The position numbers were made by a program, and so were the translations under genes. Of a stretch of DNA of 64,000 nucleotides, positions 15,029-24,052 are shown piece by piece. Numbering within the stretch: position 1 is the first letter of the stretch; the number at the start of each line of letters is the position of its first letter. Source of the stretch: Hymenobacter cyanobacteriorum (GTDB lineage: Bacteria > Bacteroidota > Bacteroidia > Cytophagales > Hymenobacteraceae); assembly GCF_022631375.1 (NCBI RefSeq), contig NZ_JALBGC010000002.1, positions 1-64,000 on the forward strand, in the 5' to 3' direction. Below the pieces are notes generated by a model. The model searched no databases. It was not told where the DNA came from and was given only the letters and a program-made list of their open reading frames with translations.

Positions 15029-17152
15029 GTGCGCATATCTCCTTCGACCAAGCGTCTTCTCATCGGCATCTTCATCGGCCTCGTGGCCGTGGTGCTTCTG
15101 GCCCTGGCCGTGTTTCAGTGGAAGCGCCAGCAGCTGCTGACCTCGGCCCTGGGGCTGGTGAAAGAGAAAATTGAGCGCAAGTACCCGGTCATTCTCACCC
15201 TGGGCCCGGCCCGGTTCGTGGGCTTTAAAACCGTCGAAATAACCGGCATGAGCCTGGTGCCCCGCGCCACGCCCACCGACACGCTGCTCACCGCCCGCCG
15301 CCTGCAGGCCGGCCTGAGCGTGCGCTCGCTGTTTGCCGGCCGGCCGGTATTTAGTGATTTGCAGGTGATTACGGCCCGCCTCACGGCCCGCAAAACCGCT
15401 ACATCCGACAATTACGGTTTCCTCATCAAGAAAAAAGCCAGCGCGGCCGTCCCGCGCGACAACTCCAAAGGCACCAACTACGGCCTGATGCTAAACCAAG
15501 CCCTGGAAACAGCCTTCGACAACGTGCCCGGCGAGGCCAGCTTCCAGAATTTCTTCGTGAGCTTCGAGAGCCCGCGCCACTCGGCCGTGCTGCGTATGCC
15601 GGAGCTGAAAATTCAGGACGGCGACATTTCGGGCCGCATGACGGCCACCGTCGACTCGCTGGCCAACCAGCTGGGCGTGAGCGGCCACATCGAGCCGGGC
15701 GACTACGCCCTCACGGCGCGGGTGTTCGGAGTGGGCGGCTCGGTGCAGCTGCCCTACGTGCCCAAGCGTTTTGGGGCGTTGGTGAGCTTCGACACGGTGC
15801 TGGTGCGGCTCGATGGCAAGGATTTCGACGACGACGACACCGGCGGCCGCCTCACGGTGCGTGGCTCGTTGGCGGCGCGCGGTTTCAGCCTCTACCACCC
15901 CAAACTGGCGGCCAATGAGATTGAGGTGAAGCGCGGTGCCCTCGACTTCATCGCCACGCTGGGCCGCGGCACGGTGGCCCTGGAAAAGGGCAGCCGCATC
16001 ACGGTGAACAAAATCGTGCTCAACCCCGAAATTGCCATCTGGACCAAGCCCAGCCGCGCCATCAACCTGAGCGTAACCTCCGACGAAACGCCGGCCAACG
16101 ACTTCTTCAACTCGCTGCCCACCGGCATTTTCGACGAGATTCGCGGCACCCAGGGCACCGGCACGCTGCGCTACCGCCTCAGCGCCAGCCTCGACATGGC
16201 CAACGTCGACAGCCTGAAGTTCGACTCCAGCCTGCGCGGCAAGAATTTCCGCCTCACCCGCTTCGGCGAGGAGGACTTGAACAAGCTGAACACGCCCTTC
16301 CTGCAAACGGTGTACAACGACAAAGGCGACTCGGTGCGCACCTTCGCCGTGGGGCCGCAAAACCCCGACTTTGTGCCCTACAACGATGTGTCGCCCTACC
16401 TCGTCCACGCCATCACCACGGCCGAGGACCCGCGCTTTTTCTCGCACCACGGTTTCATGGAGCAGGCGTTTGTGAAATCGGCCATCCAGAACATCAAGGA
16501 GCGGCGCTTTGCCCGGGGCGGCAGCACCATTTCGATGCAGCTGGTGAAAAACGTGTTTCTGACCCGCCAGAAAACCGTGGCCCGCAAGGTCGAGGAGGCC
16601 CTGATGGTGTGGCTCATCGAAAACACCGGCCTGGCCAGCAAGCAGCGCATGTTCGAGGTTTATTTGAACATCATTGAATGGGGCCCGAGCAAGTACCGCT
16701 GGCCCAGCGGCAAGCGCGGCGTGTACGGCGTGAAGGATGCCGCCCTGTTCTACTACGGCAAGCGCCCCAACGAGCTGAACCTGCCCGAGAGCCTGTACCT
16801 GGCCAGCATCATCCCCAAGCCCAAGTTTGCGCGCTATTCCTTCGATGCCTACGGCGACCTGCGCCGCAGCACGCGCTACTTCTTCCGGCTGATTTCCGAC
16901 ATCATGCTCACGCGTGGCCTCATCAGCGAAAACGACCGCGAAAACCTGCCCTACGCCCTGCACCTCACCGGCCCGGCCCGGCAGTACATGTCGTTTGCCG
17001 CCCGGCCCGATACCACCCGCGCTGTGCAGCAAGCCGATTCGAGCGACTTCGAGCCCCTCAACCTCATCGACCTGCTGAACACCGGCGCCGCTCCCGATGC
17101 CGGCGTGAATACGGGGGCGCCCGAGCCCGCCCCCGCCAAGCCGCCGAAATAG
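15029..17152 (+). CDS. GT51 peptidoglycan transglycosylase with AsmA-like N-terminal region
   Basis: The C-terminal part is a biosynthetic peptidoglycan glycosyltransferase that polymerises lipid II at the outer face of the inner membrane. Its signatures are HAITTAEDPRFFSHHGF with catalytic Glu near 466, RGGSTISMQLVKN near 496-508, KVEEALMVWLIE and NIIEWGP. No transpeptidase domain follows, as in MtgA. Unlike MtgA (about 240 aa), there are some 440 extra residues ahead: one membrane helix near 9-30 (LLIGIFIGLVAVVLLALAVF) and a long beta-rich periplasmic region resembling AsmA/DUF748-type proteins. The start is GTG at 15029. A bidirectional terminator follows at 17170. Confidence 0.85.
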   Translation: MRISPSTKRLLIGIFIGLVAVVLLALAVFQWKRQQLLTSALGLVKEKIERKYPVILTLGPARFVGFKTVEITGMSLVPRATPTDTLLTARRLQAGLSVRSLFAGRPVFSDLQVITARLTARKTATSDNYGFLIKKKASAAVPRDNSKGTNYGLMLNQALETAFDNVPGEASFQNFFVSFESPRHSAVLRMPELKIQDGDISGRMTATVDSLANQLGVSGHIEPGDYALTARVFGVGGSVQLPYVPKRFGALVSFDTVLVRLDGKDFDDDDTGGRLTVRGSLAARGFSLYHPKLAANEIEVKRGALDFIATLGRGTVALEKGSRITVNKIVLNPEIAIWTKPSRAINLSVTSDETPANDFFNSLPTGIFDEIRGTQGTGTLRYRLSASLDMANVDSLKFDSSLRGKNFRLTRFGEEDLNKLNTPFLQTVYNDKGDSVRTFAVGPQNPDFVPYNDVSPYLVHAITTAEDPRFFSHHGFMEQAFVKSAIQNIKERRFARGGSTISMQLVKNVFLTRQKTVARKVEEALMVWLIENTGLASKQRMFEVYLNIIEWGPSKYRWPSGKRGVYGVKDAALFYYGKRPNELNLPESLYLASIIPKPKFARYSFDAYGDLRRSTRYFFRLISDIMLTRGLISENDRENLPYALHLTGPARQYMSFAARPDTTRAVQQADSSDFEPLNLIDLLNTGAAPDAGVNTGAPEPAPAKPPK

Positions 17153-17169
17153 GACGAGTGACCAAGTCA

Positions 17170-17206
17170 CCAAAAAGGGCCGCGCTATCCAGCGCGGCCC
17201 TTTTTG
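17170..17206. terminator. Bidirectional terminator between convergent genes
   Basis: CCAAAAAGGGCCGCGCT and AGCGCGGCCCTTTTTGG are perfect 17-bp arms around an ATCC loop. A-runs and T-runs at both ends let it serve the plus-strand transglycosylase and the minus-strand T9SS gene. Confidence 0.9.
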
Positions 17207-17222
17207 GTGTGCTACCGGCATG

Positions 17223-19757
17223 CTATTGCACCACAACGCGCCGCGTAACGGTGCCCGTCGCATAGTGCACCCGTAGCAGGTACAGGCCTGTGGGCAGGCC
17301 GGCTAGGTCCAGCAGCTGCTCGGTGGTGCCGCTGATGGCCTGCGTGCGCACCGGGCGGCCGGTTGCATCGAGCAGGGCCAGGCTGCGGGGCTGGGCGCTG
17401 AAGTCCGGCACAATGCGCAGCTCGCCGTGCGCCGGCACGGGCCACACGGCCGTGCGGGCTGCTACGGCGGCGGGCGCGGCCACAGCCAGCACGTTGGCCG
17501 CGATGAGGCGGGCGACTCCTGCGGCCGGCTGCCCTCCCACGGTGGCAAAGCTGTCCGCCAGCACAATGGCCCCATCGGGCTGCACCAGCATCGCACTCAC
17601 AGCGTTGTTGGGGTCAGCGCTGTTGGTGAACGTGGCATCGGTCGCGCCATTATCGAGCAGGCGGGCAATTCCGTAGTGGTTGCCGGTGGGGCTGCTGAAG
17701 AACAGGCCGCCGCCTACCAGCACCCGGCCGTTGGGCTGCACCACCACGGCACTCGGCGTGCCGTTCAGCGTAGCGTCGGATACGAAAGCCGGGTCGACCA
17801 CCCCGCCGCTGGTGAGCCGGGCCACGCCTTTGGCCGCCACGCCATCGGCGGCGCTGAAGCTGCCCGCCGTCAGAATTTTACCGTCGGCCTGCAGGCCCAG
17901 GGCGTACACGCGGGCCGCGGCCCCACTCGCGCCGGTGAAAGAAGACGGGTTGTTAAACGTATAATCGAGCGCGCCGCTGTCGGTGTAGCGCACCACGCCG
18001 GCCACCAGCGGCTGGCCCGGCGGCAGCCAGGAGCCGGCCACCAGAATGCGGCCATCGGGCTGTACCAGAATGGCGTCGGTCGAGTTGGTCGTCCAGCTGC
18101 TGGCAGCTGGGCTGGCGAATGAGGGGTCTACCGCGCCGGTGCTGGTGAGGCGCGCCAGCCGGTTATACACCATCCCACCGGCCGACACGGTGAACTGCCC
18201 GCCAATCAATAGCTTGCCATCGGCCTGCACGGCCATGGTCATGGTGGTGTAGGGGGCCGAAAAACTGGCATCCGGCCGGCCATCGGTGCCGAACCGGAAG
18301 GTGCCGCGCACGGTGCCGGCCAGCACTTTGCCGTCGGGCTGCAGGGCCAGGCACCCCACCGAAGTGGGCAGGTAGCCGGTGGCGGCCGAAAAAGCGGCAT
18401 CCACCGCACCACTGGCCGTCAGGCGCGCCAGGTAGCTCACGGGCTGGCCGTTGATTTCCGTAAACAGGCCGCCAATGAGCAGCTTGCCATCGGGCTGGCG
18501 CACCATGCTCAGCACGCTGCCGTCGCTTTGCGCTACGCAAGCAAAGCCGGGGTCGGGCGCGCCGGTGCTGGTGAGCTGCACCAGGGGCGCTCGGATGCCA
18601 TTGAACGTATTGAAAAACCCACCCACCAAAATGCTGCCATTGGCTTGCAGGCCAATGGTGTTGGGGGCCCCGTCGCCGGTATTGGCCAGCTGCAGGCTGG
18701 TGTCCTGGGTGCCATCGGCGTTCAGGCGCGCCAGGTGGTCGGCTCCCGCCACCGAGAAGCTGCCCGATACGACTATTTTGCCATTGGGCTGCAGCACCAC
18801 GGCCGGGCCATTGCCGTTGTTGGGCCCCACCCGGATGTCGAGAAAGGTGGGCGACGAAAACGTCGGGTCGAGGCTGCCCGTTGGCAGCAGCCGCACCAGG
18901 CCGGGCGTGGGGTGGGTGGTGCTGTTCACGGGCAGCGTGCCATAGGCCAGCACGTTACCATCGGGTTGCAATACCAAACCCTCGACCCGCGCCCCGTTTT
19001 GGTTCAGTGGCGAGGTGAACGTGGGGTCGACACTGCCGTCGGCATTCAGGCGGGCCAGGCCATTGGCCGGCTGGCCATTGAAGGTGGCGAAGCGCCCGCC
19101 GAGCAAAATTTTGCCGGTGGGCAGTACCAGCACCGCCAGCACCAGATTGGTGCTGCTGCCGGCACCAATGCCGGTGCCCACATTAAAGGTCGGGTCCACA
19201 CTGCCGTTGGCATTCAGTCGCACCACGCCCGCGGCCGCCGCGCCGTTGAAGGTGCCAAAGCTGCCTACTACCACCACCTTGCCATCGGGCTGCGCGTCGA
19301 AATCGCGGCTGTAGTTGGCGCTGCCGCCGGCCGTGCCCGCGTTGAAGGTGGCGTCGGCCGTGCCGTTGGCATTCAGGCGCAGCAGCTCGGCGCGGGTAAT
19401 GCCCCCGGCCATAAAACCAATGCTGTTATTACTAAGCATATATTGCCCTGTTGGCAATAGCTTGATGCGGAGGGCTATGCCGGCAAACCCCACGTTTTGC
19501 GAAAACGCGGCGTCGAGGTTGCCAGCGGCATCGATGCGCACCAGCCGGCTCACGGGTTGCCCGTTTAGGCGGGAGAACGTACCGCTCAATAGTCGTTTTC
19601 CATCGGCTTGCAAGGGCCCGATGGTGTAGATAGAAGCTGGGGCATACATACTGGCTGGCGCCGCAAAAGCAGGGTCGAGCACCTGGGCAACGGCGCTTTG
19701 TCCCAATAAAAGCACAACCAGCAACATCCCGGCAGCGGTGAGGCGAGGTAGCAACAT
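17223..19757 (-). CDS. Large T9SS cargo protein with delta-60 repeats
   Basis: The 844-aa product has a signal peptide (MLLPRLTAAGMLLVVLLLGQ, cleavage near SAVAQ) and about thirteen delta-60 (TIGR02608-type) units of about 50-55 aa with the pattern LQPDGKxLxGGxFxxxNGxx then LARLNADGSxDPTF. These form beta-propeller surfaces in secreted bacterial proteins. The end is a T9SS type A sorting domain: VWPVPAHGELRIVPDF, LLDATGRPVRTQAI, LPTGLYLLRVHYATGTVTR. The ATG at 19757 is chosen for the signal peptide; an upstream in-frame extension of 27 residues adds nothing recognisable. No AATACC operator lies upstream, so it is outside the 8-12.5 kb set. Confidence 0.86.
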   Translation of the reverse strand: MLLPRLTAAGMLLVVLLLGQSAVAQVLDPAFAAPASMYAPASIYTIGPLQADGKRLLSGTFSRLNGQPVSRLVRIDAAGNLDAAFSQNVGFAGIALRIKLLPTGQYMLSNNSIGFMAGGITRAELLRLNANGTADATFNAGTAGGSANYSRDFDAQPDGKVVVVGSFGTFNGAAAAGVVRLNANGSVDPTFNVGTGIGAGSSTNLVLAVLVLPTGKILLGGRFATFNGQPANGLARLNADGSVDPTFTSPLNQNGARVEGLVLQPDGNVLAYGTLPVNSTTHPTPGLVRLLPTGSLDPTFSSPTFLDIRVGPNNGNGPAVVLQPNGKIVVSGSFSVAGADHLARLNADGTQDTSLQLANTGDGAPNTIGLQANGSILVGGFFNTFNGIRAPLVQLTSTGAPDPGFACVAQSDGSVLSMVRQPDGKLLIGGLFTEINGQPVSYLARLTASGAVDAAFSAATGYLPTSVGCLALQPDGKVLAGTVRGTFRFGTDGRPDASFSAPYTTMTMAVQADGKLLIGGQFTVSAGGMVYNRLARLTSTGAVDPSFASPAASSWTTNSTDAILVQPDGRILVAGSWLPPGQPLVAGVVRYTDSGALDYTFNNPSSFTGASGAAARVYALGLQADGKILTAGSFSAADGVAAKGVARLTSGGVVDPAFVSDATLNGTPSAVVVQPNGRVLVGGGLFFSSPTGNHYGIARLLDNGATDATFTNSADPNNAVSAMLVQPDGAIVLADSFATVGGQPAAGVARLIAANVLAVAAPAAVAARTAVWPVPAHGELRIVPDFSAQPRSLALLDATGRPVRTQAISGTTEQLLDLAGLPTGLYLLRVHYATGTVTRRVVVQ

Positions 19758-19813
19758 CAATGAATGAGTGAAGTGAAAAGAAGGTGCCGCTAAAATTACG
19801 GCCGGCCGCAGAT

Positions 19814-20740
19814 TTACACTCCTTCTTTTTTGGGCCACAGCAGCGAGGCCACCACACTTAGCAGCAGCAGCGCGCCCACAATGCCCAGCGACAGCGGCAT
19901 GCTCATCGGCAGCACCTGCTCGAGCAAAATCTTGCTGCCGATGAAGGCCAGAATCAGCGCCAGGCCATAGTGCAGGTAGTGAAACAGCCGCATGAGGCTG
20001 GCCAGCGCGAAATACATGGCCCGCAGCCCCAGCAGCGCAAACACGTTGGAGCTGAAAACGATAAAGGTATCGCGGGTGATGGCCAGAATGGCCGGGATGG
20101 AATCGGCCGCAAACACCACGTCGGTGGTTTCCACCATCACCAGCACCACGAGCAGGGGCGTGGCGAAGCGCAGGCCGTCTTTCTTCACGAAGAAAGCGCC
20201 GCTTTCGATGGAGCGGGTGATGGGCAGCCGCCGGTTCAGGAAGCGCACAATGGGGTTGTTGGCCGGGTCGATTTCGGGCCCGTCGCCGCCGCTAAAGCCC
20301 ATGCGAATGCCGGTATACACCAGAAACGCCCCGAGCAGATACATCAGAAAGTGGAACCGCGCCAGCAATGCCGCCCCGGCCAGAATGAAGACGGCCCGCA
20401 AAATCAATGCCCCCAGCACGCCCCAGAACAGGATGCGGTGCTGGTATTGCGCCGGTACCTTAAAGTAGTTGAAGATGAGCAGGAAAACGAACAGGTTGTC
20501 GACGCTCAACGCCTTCTCCACGAGGTAGCCGGTTAGCCACTGCAGGCCGGCCTGGTGGCCCATGGTGCGGTACACCAGCAGGTTGAAACCCAGCGACAGC
20601 GCCACCCAGAACGCGCTCCAGCCCAGCGCCTCGCGCAGCTTTACTTCGTGGGCTTTGCGGTTGAGCACCAGCAAATCGACCAGCAGCAGGCCGATGACAA
20701 AAGCCGTGAACCCAAACCAGGAGAGGGGCGAGTTTTCCAT
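19814..20740 (-). CDS. TerC family integral membrane protein
   Basis: The 308-aa protein has the TerC/Alx plan: about nine membrane helices, with GYLVEKALSVDNLFVFLLIF and the second acidic motif VLVMVETTDVVFAADSIPAI. TerC/Alx relatives export or handle metals, with Alx and MeeF/MeeY-type proteins linked to manganese; a role in metal export is plausible but not fixed here, and there is no ter operon nearby. The start MENSPLSWFGF is preferred; a TTG four codons upstream is also in frame. Confidence 0.88.
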   Translation of the reverse strand: MENSPLSWFGFTAFVIGLLLVDLLVLNRKAHEVKLREALGWSAFWVALSLGFNLLVYRTMGHQAGLQWLTGYLVEKALSVDNLFVFLLIFNYFKVPAQYQHRILFWGVLGALILRAVFILAGAALLARFHFLMYLLGAFLVYTGIRMGFSGGDGPEIDPANNPIVRFLNRRLPITRSIESGAFFVKKDGLRFATPLLVVLVMVETTDVVFAADSIPAILAITRDTFIVFSSNVFALLGLRAMYFALASLMRLFHYLHYGLALILAFIGSKILLEQVLPMSMPLSLGIVGALLLLSVVASLLWPKKEGV

Positions 20741-20830
20741 GCGTGCCGCCAAGGTACGAAGCAGGGCAGGAGGTCAGCGGAACAAAAATCCCGTCTGGCT
20801 TCGCGGCGCTCAGGATGACAGGTGGCTCAG

Positions 20831-21568
20831 CTACGCCGCCCGCTTCAGCGGACTAAACCAGCTATTAACCTTCATTTGCAGCACGCCGAAAAAGGCTTCT
20901 TCCACGATGCCCTTGCTCATTTTGGACGTGCCGCGGGTGCGGTCGGTGAAGATGATGGGCACTTCCTTGATGCGGAAGCCCAACTGGTAGGCCAGCCACT
21001 TCATCTCAATCTGAAACGCGTAGCCCACGAAGCGGATGTTGTTCAAATCCAGGGCGCGCAGCACCCGGGCCGTGTAGCACTTAAAGCCCGCCGTGGCGTC
21101 GCGGATGGGCATGCCCGTCACCAAACGCACGTACCAGGAGGCGAAGTACGACATCAGCACCCGCGACATGGGCCAGTTCACCACGTTCACGCCCTGAATG
21201 TAGCGCGAGCCGATGGCCACGTCGTAGCCCTCGATGGCGCAGGCATCGTGCAGGCGCAGCAGGTCGTCGGGGTTGTGCGAGAAGTCCGCATCCATCTCGA
21301 ACACGTATTCGTAGCCCTGGGCCAGCGCCCAGCGGAAGCCATGGATGTAGGCCGTGCCCAGCCCTTGCTTGCCCGTGCGCTCTTCCAGAAACAGGCGGCC
21401 CGGAAACTCGGCCATCAGCCCGCGCACAATGTTGGCGGTGCCATCGGGCGAGCCGTCGTCGATAATCAACACGTCGAAAGCCCGCGGCAGCGACATCACC
21501 TTGCGGATGATGAACTCCGCATTTTCGCGCTCGTTGTACGTGGGGATTAGGACGAGGCCTTCGCTCAT
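20831..21568 (-). CDS. Polyprenol-phosphate mannosyltransferase-like GT2 (DPM1 type)
   Basis: The 245-aa soluble GT2 enzyme has VLIPTYNERENAEFI at the N-terminus, the UDP/GDP-site IDDGSPDGTANIV, the metal site FEMDADFSHNPDDL, GSRYIQG, and MPIRDATAGFKCYTARVL, all typical of bacterial DPM1-like enzymes that load a sugar onto polyprenyl phosphate. Unlike the GT2 at 3450, it has no C-terminal membrane helices. It probably supplies lipid-linked sugar for a GT-C enzyme; a GT39 member lies at 59990 in this window. A clear TATCTTTG box precedes it. Confidence 0.9.
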   Translation of the reverse strand: MSEGLVLIPTYNERENAEFIIRKVMSLPRAFDVLIIDDGSPDGTANIVRGLMAEFPGRLFLEERTGKQGLGTAYIHGFRWALAQGYEYVFEMDADFSHNPDDLLRLHDACAIEGYDVAIGSRYIQGVNVVNWPMSRVLMSYFASWYVRLVTGMPIRDATAGFKCYTARVLRALDLNNIRFVGYAFQIEMKWLAYQLGFRIKEVPIIFTDRTRGTSKMSKGIVEEAFFGVLQMKVNSWFSPLKRAA

Positions 21569-21585
21569 AGCTTACAAATTGGCCT

Positions 21586-21593
21586 CAAAGATA
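21586..21593 (-). promoter_or_regulatory. -7 box of the DPM1-like gene
   Basis: Minus strand reads TATCTTTG, an exact TAnnTTTG, 17 bases upstream of the ATG at 21568. The leader would be only about ten bases. Confidence 0.55.
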
Positions 21594-21702
21594 GGCTTTG
21601 CCCTCCCGAAGCTGCACGCTAGGCGAGGAATGAGCCAGCTATTTTAGTGAAAAAATTCGGACATCAAATTATGGCGCTGTTAATATTCTGTCTGAAAATC
21701 AA

Positions 21703-23040
21703 CTAACGGCCAGCGGCTAACAAGTCGGCTGTATTCCGGGCGTAACGAATGCAGTCGGGCACGCTCACTCCAGCGCGCCAGTTGGCCACGGCCAGCACCC
21801 GCTCGGCGGCCAGGGTCTCGGCGGCGGCGTGCGCGCCCACAATGGCTTGGTCGAACTGCGGAATGCTGCGCGGCCAGTAGTAGCGCCCCTGCCAGCGCGG
21901 TGCCCCTGTGATGCCGTAAAACTTGGTCAACTCGGCGTGCACGGCGGCCAGCTGCGCGGCCTCGGGCTGTCGGGCCGCATCCTCGTACTGGGTGCCGCCC
22001 ACGAAGGTGGTGAAGAGCACCTGCCCGGCCGGCACCCGCTGCGGGTAGATGGAGCTGGTCCAGACCGAGCCGGCAGCGTAGGCGTTTTCTGCCTTGGGGT
22101 GCAGCGCCCCAAAACCGTTGAGCGGGTGCGCGACGGCGGCGCGGTCGTAGGCCGAGTACACGGCGCTCATAGGCGGGTAGTGCACCGCTGCCAGCGCCGT
22201 GGCGGCGGCCGGAAACAGCAGCTCGAGCAGCGGCGCGGCGGCGTAGGCAGGCAGGGCCAGCGCCAGGTGCGAGTAGCCGGGCGCGGCTTCCAGGCCGCGG
22301 GCACCTTTCAATTCGAGTTGGTAACTGCCATCGGCGGCGCGCGAAATGGCCGACACGGCCGTGCCCGGCTGGTAGTTGGCGAGCTTGGCGGCCAGGGTGT
22401 CGGCAATGGTCTGCACGCCGTTTTTGAGGGTGATGATGCGGCGGCGGCCGGCGCTGCTGCCACCTTTCATCAGCCCGCGCAGCACCGAGCCGTGCGCCTG
22501 CTCCAGGGCCGGCAGCTGCCGGAAGGTTTTGTTGATGAGGAGCTTCTCGGGGTCGCCGGCGTAGATGCCGGCCATGAAGGGATTCACGGCGTAATCGACG
22601 ATTTCGGGGCCGAAGCGGCGGCGAAAAAAGTGGGCCACGGTTTCCGTTTCATCGATGGGCGCGGCGGGCTGGCGGAATTCCTTGAGCAGCTGCCACTTGG
22701 CTTTGAGGCTGAAGAAGCCGCTGGTGAGCAGGGCCGGCGGCGAGCCGGGCAGGGCCTGGTAGCGGCCGTCGCGCAGCACGTAGCGGAGTTGGCTCACGGC
22801 GGCAGCATCTTCAATCTGGCTGGTCAGGTTGAGGTCGGCGAGCAATTCTTCCAACTCGGGGCTCAATTGCAGGGAGTTGGGGCCGGTTTCGAGCAGGTAG
22901 CCGCCGGGCGCCGCCCAAGTGCGCAGGTTACCGCCGGGGTGCGTGTCAGCCTCGAACAGGTCGTAGGCCACGCCGGCCTTCTGCAGGTACCACGACAGAG
23001 TAAGGCCGCTGATGCCGCCGCCGATAATCGCAATTTTCAT
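21703..23040 (-). CDS. hemY: Protoporphyrinogen/coproporphyrinogen oxidase
   Basis: A 445-aa FAD enzyme of haem synthesis that oxidises (copro)porphyrinogen III/IX. It opens MKIAIIGGGISGLTLSWYL with the dinucleotide motif GGGISG and the acidic residue in LFEADTHPGGNLRT. Other hallmarks are GPNSLQ, FMAGIYAGDPEKLL, a GSVWTSSIYPQR stretch, and a C-terminal FAD contact near LAVANWRAGVSVPDCI. The ATG at 23040 gives the usual N-terminus. It is divergent from the HAD phosphatase gene, with back-to-back -7 boxes between. HemY and HemG-type names are used interchangeably for this family; the protein is not the flavodoxin-like HemG. Confidence 0.9.
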   Translation of the reverse strand: MKIAIIGGGISGLTLSWYLQKAGVAYDLFEADTHPGGNLRTWAAPGGYLLETGPNSLQLSPELEELLADLNLTSQIEDAAAVSQLRYVLRDGRYQALPGSPPALLTSGFFSLKAKWQLLKEFRQPAAPIDETETVAHFFRRRFGPEIVDYAVNPFMAGIYAGDPEKLLINKTFRQLPALEQAHGSVLRGLMKGGSSAGRRRIITLKNGVQTIADTLAAKLANYQPGTAVSAISRAADGSYQLELKGARGLEAAPGYSHLALALPAYAAAPLLELLFPAAATALAAVHYPPMSAVYSAYDRAAVAHPLNGFGALHPKAENAYAAGSVWTSSIYPQRVPAGQVLFTTFVGGTQYEDAARQPEAAQLAAVHAELTKFYGITGAPRWQGRYYWPRSIPQFDQAIVGAHAAAETLAAERVLAVANWRAGVSVPDCIRYARNTADLLAAGR

Positions 23041-23065
23041 AGACTGGATGCGCAAAGAAGGGCTA

Positions 23066-23107
23066 CAAAGGTAGCCGCCGCGCCGGGCGGGTTCGCCCGT
23101 AGCTTTG
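23066..23107. promoter_or_regulatory. Divergent promoters of hemY and the HAD gene
   Basis: Minus-strand TACCTTTG at 23066-23073 serves hemY. Plus-strand TAGCTTTG at 23100-23107 serves the HAD gene, whose ATG at 23113 is only 5 bases further on, so its mRNA should be leaderless or nearly so. Confidence 0.6.
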
Positions 23108-23112
23108 CAGCT

Positions 23113-23631
23113 ATGTTAACAAAAAACAAAGCCGTTTTTCTCGACCGCGACGGCGTGCTGAATGAGGAAATCGGCACCTACGTCTGGGAGCCCGAAAAAT
23201 TCATTATCTGCGATGGCGTACCCGAAAGCCTGGCCCGCCTCAAAGCCGCCGGCTACTACCTCATCGTCGTCACCAACCAGGCCGGCATCGCCAAAAAGCT
23301 CTATACTGCCGCCGAGGTGCAGGCCTGTCACGCCAAGCTGCAAAGTGCCTGCGGCGGCCTCCTCGACGCCCTGTATTTCGCCGATGCTCACCCCAGCGTA
23401 AGCGAATCCATCCTGCGCAAGCCCAACTCGGGCATGCTGGAAAAGGCCGTGGCCCGCTTCAACCTCGACGTATCGCAGTGCTGGATTGTGGGCGACCGCC
23501 TGCGCGACATGCAGGCCGGCGCGGCCGTGGGCGTGCGCGGCATTCTGGTGGGGGAGGAGGAAAACGCGGCAGGCTTCGCGCCGCACGTGGCGGATTTGCG
23601 GGCCGCGACGGATGTTATTCTAAGCCACTAG
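23113..23631 (+). CDS. HAD-IIIA phosphatase, GmhB-like
   Basis: The 172-aa HAD phosphatase has motif I FLDRDGVLNEE, motif II IVVTNQAGIAK, a Lys in LRKPNSGMLEKA, and motif IV WIVGDRLRDMQAG. The arrangement and size match histidinol-phosphate/GmhB phosphatases, which dephosphorylate D-glycero-D-manno-heptose 1,7-bisphosphate in ADP-heptose synthesis. However, GmhB enzymes usually have a three-Cys/one-His zinc loop (C-x-C-R-K-P), and here the loop reads DAHPSVSESILRKPNSG, without those cysteines. Substrate is therefore uncertain. Confidence 0.82.
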   Translation: MLTKNKAVFLDRDGVLNEEIGTYVWEPEKFIICDGVPESLARLKAAGYYLIVVTNQAGIAKKLYTAAEVQACHAKLQSACGGLLDALYFADAHPSVSESILRKPNSGMLEKAVARFNLDVSQCWIVGDRLRDMQAGAAVGVRGILVGEEENAAGFAPHVADLRAATDVILSH

Positions 23632-23635
23632 CACG

Positions 23636-24028
23636 ATGGCAACGATAAGACAATGGGCCACCAAAAACCGCAACATGCTGTTTCTGCTGGGGTGCGTGGT
23701 GCTGGGGCAGGTGTTCCTGTATTTCACCACCACGGCCAATGCCAAGCGCGAAATCGAACGCTACCGCGCCCTGCAACTGGCCGGCCGCGTGGCGAAAATG
23801 CTATCGTATTCGCACGGCATGCAGAAGGTGCAGATGGCCAACGGCGAAACCCCGGCGCTGGCCCTGACGGCCGCCGGCCACGACTACATCCAGGCCGGCG
23901 ATTCGCTGGTGAAGGCGGCGGGCAGCGACAGCATCACTGCGTATCGGCGGTTGCCTAGCTACACGGAGGTGTCAGTTTTCGGGCCGGGTGTGACTGGTAA
24001 TAAGCGCTTAATCAAACGCTCCGAATAG
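23636..24028 (+). CDS. Small single-pass membrane protein, unknown
   Basis: The 130-aa protein has one N-terminal helix (MLFLLGCVVLGQVFLYFTTT, residues about 14-33), then a soluble tail with KREIERYRALQLAGRVAKML that could form a short coiled coil. No domain is recognised. It begins 4 bases after the HAD phosphatase stop, so the two are probably cotranscribed. Confidence 0.6.
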   Translation: MATIRQWATKNRNMLFLLGCVVLGQVFLYFTTTANAKREIERYRALQLAGRVAKMLSYSHGMQKVQMANGETPALALTAAGHDYIQAGDSLVKAAGSDSITAYRRLPSYTEVSVFGPGVTGNKRLIKRSE

Positions 24029-24052
24029 AGTTGTGAGGGTTTAAGTATTGAC

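Noticed and set aside
15491..17263. Minus-strand open frame opposite the GT51 gene (590 aa)
   Set aside because: Shadow of the transglycosylase; no motif, and it runs past the bidirectional terminator.
21829..23112. In-frame upstream extension of the HAD gene
   Set aside because: It is antisense to hemY and crosses both divergent -7 boxes; the ATG at 23113 fits the promoter and the FLDRDG start.
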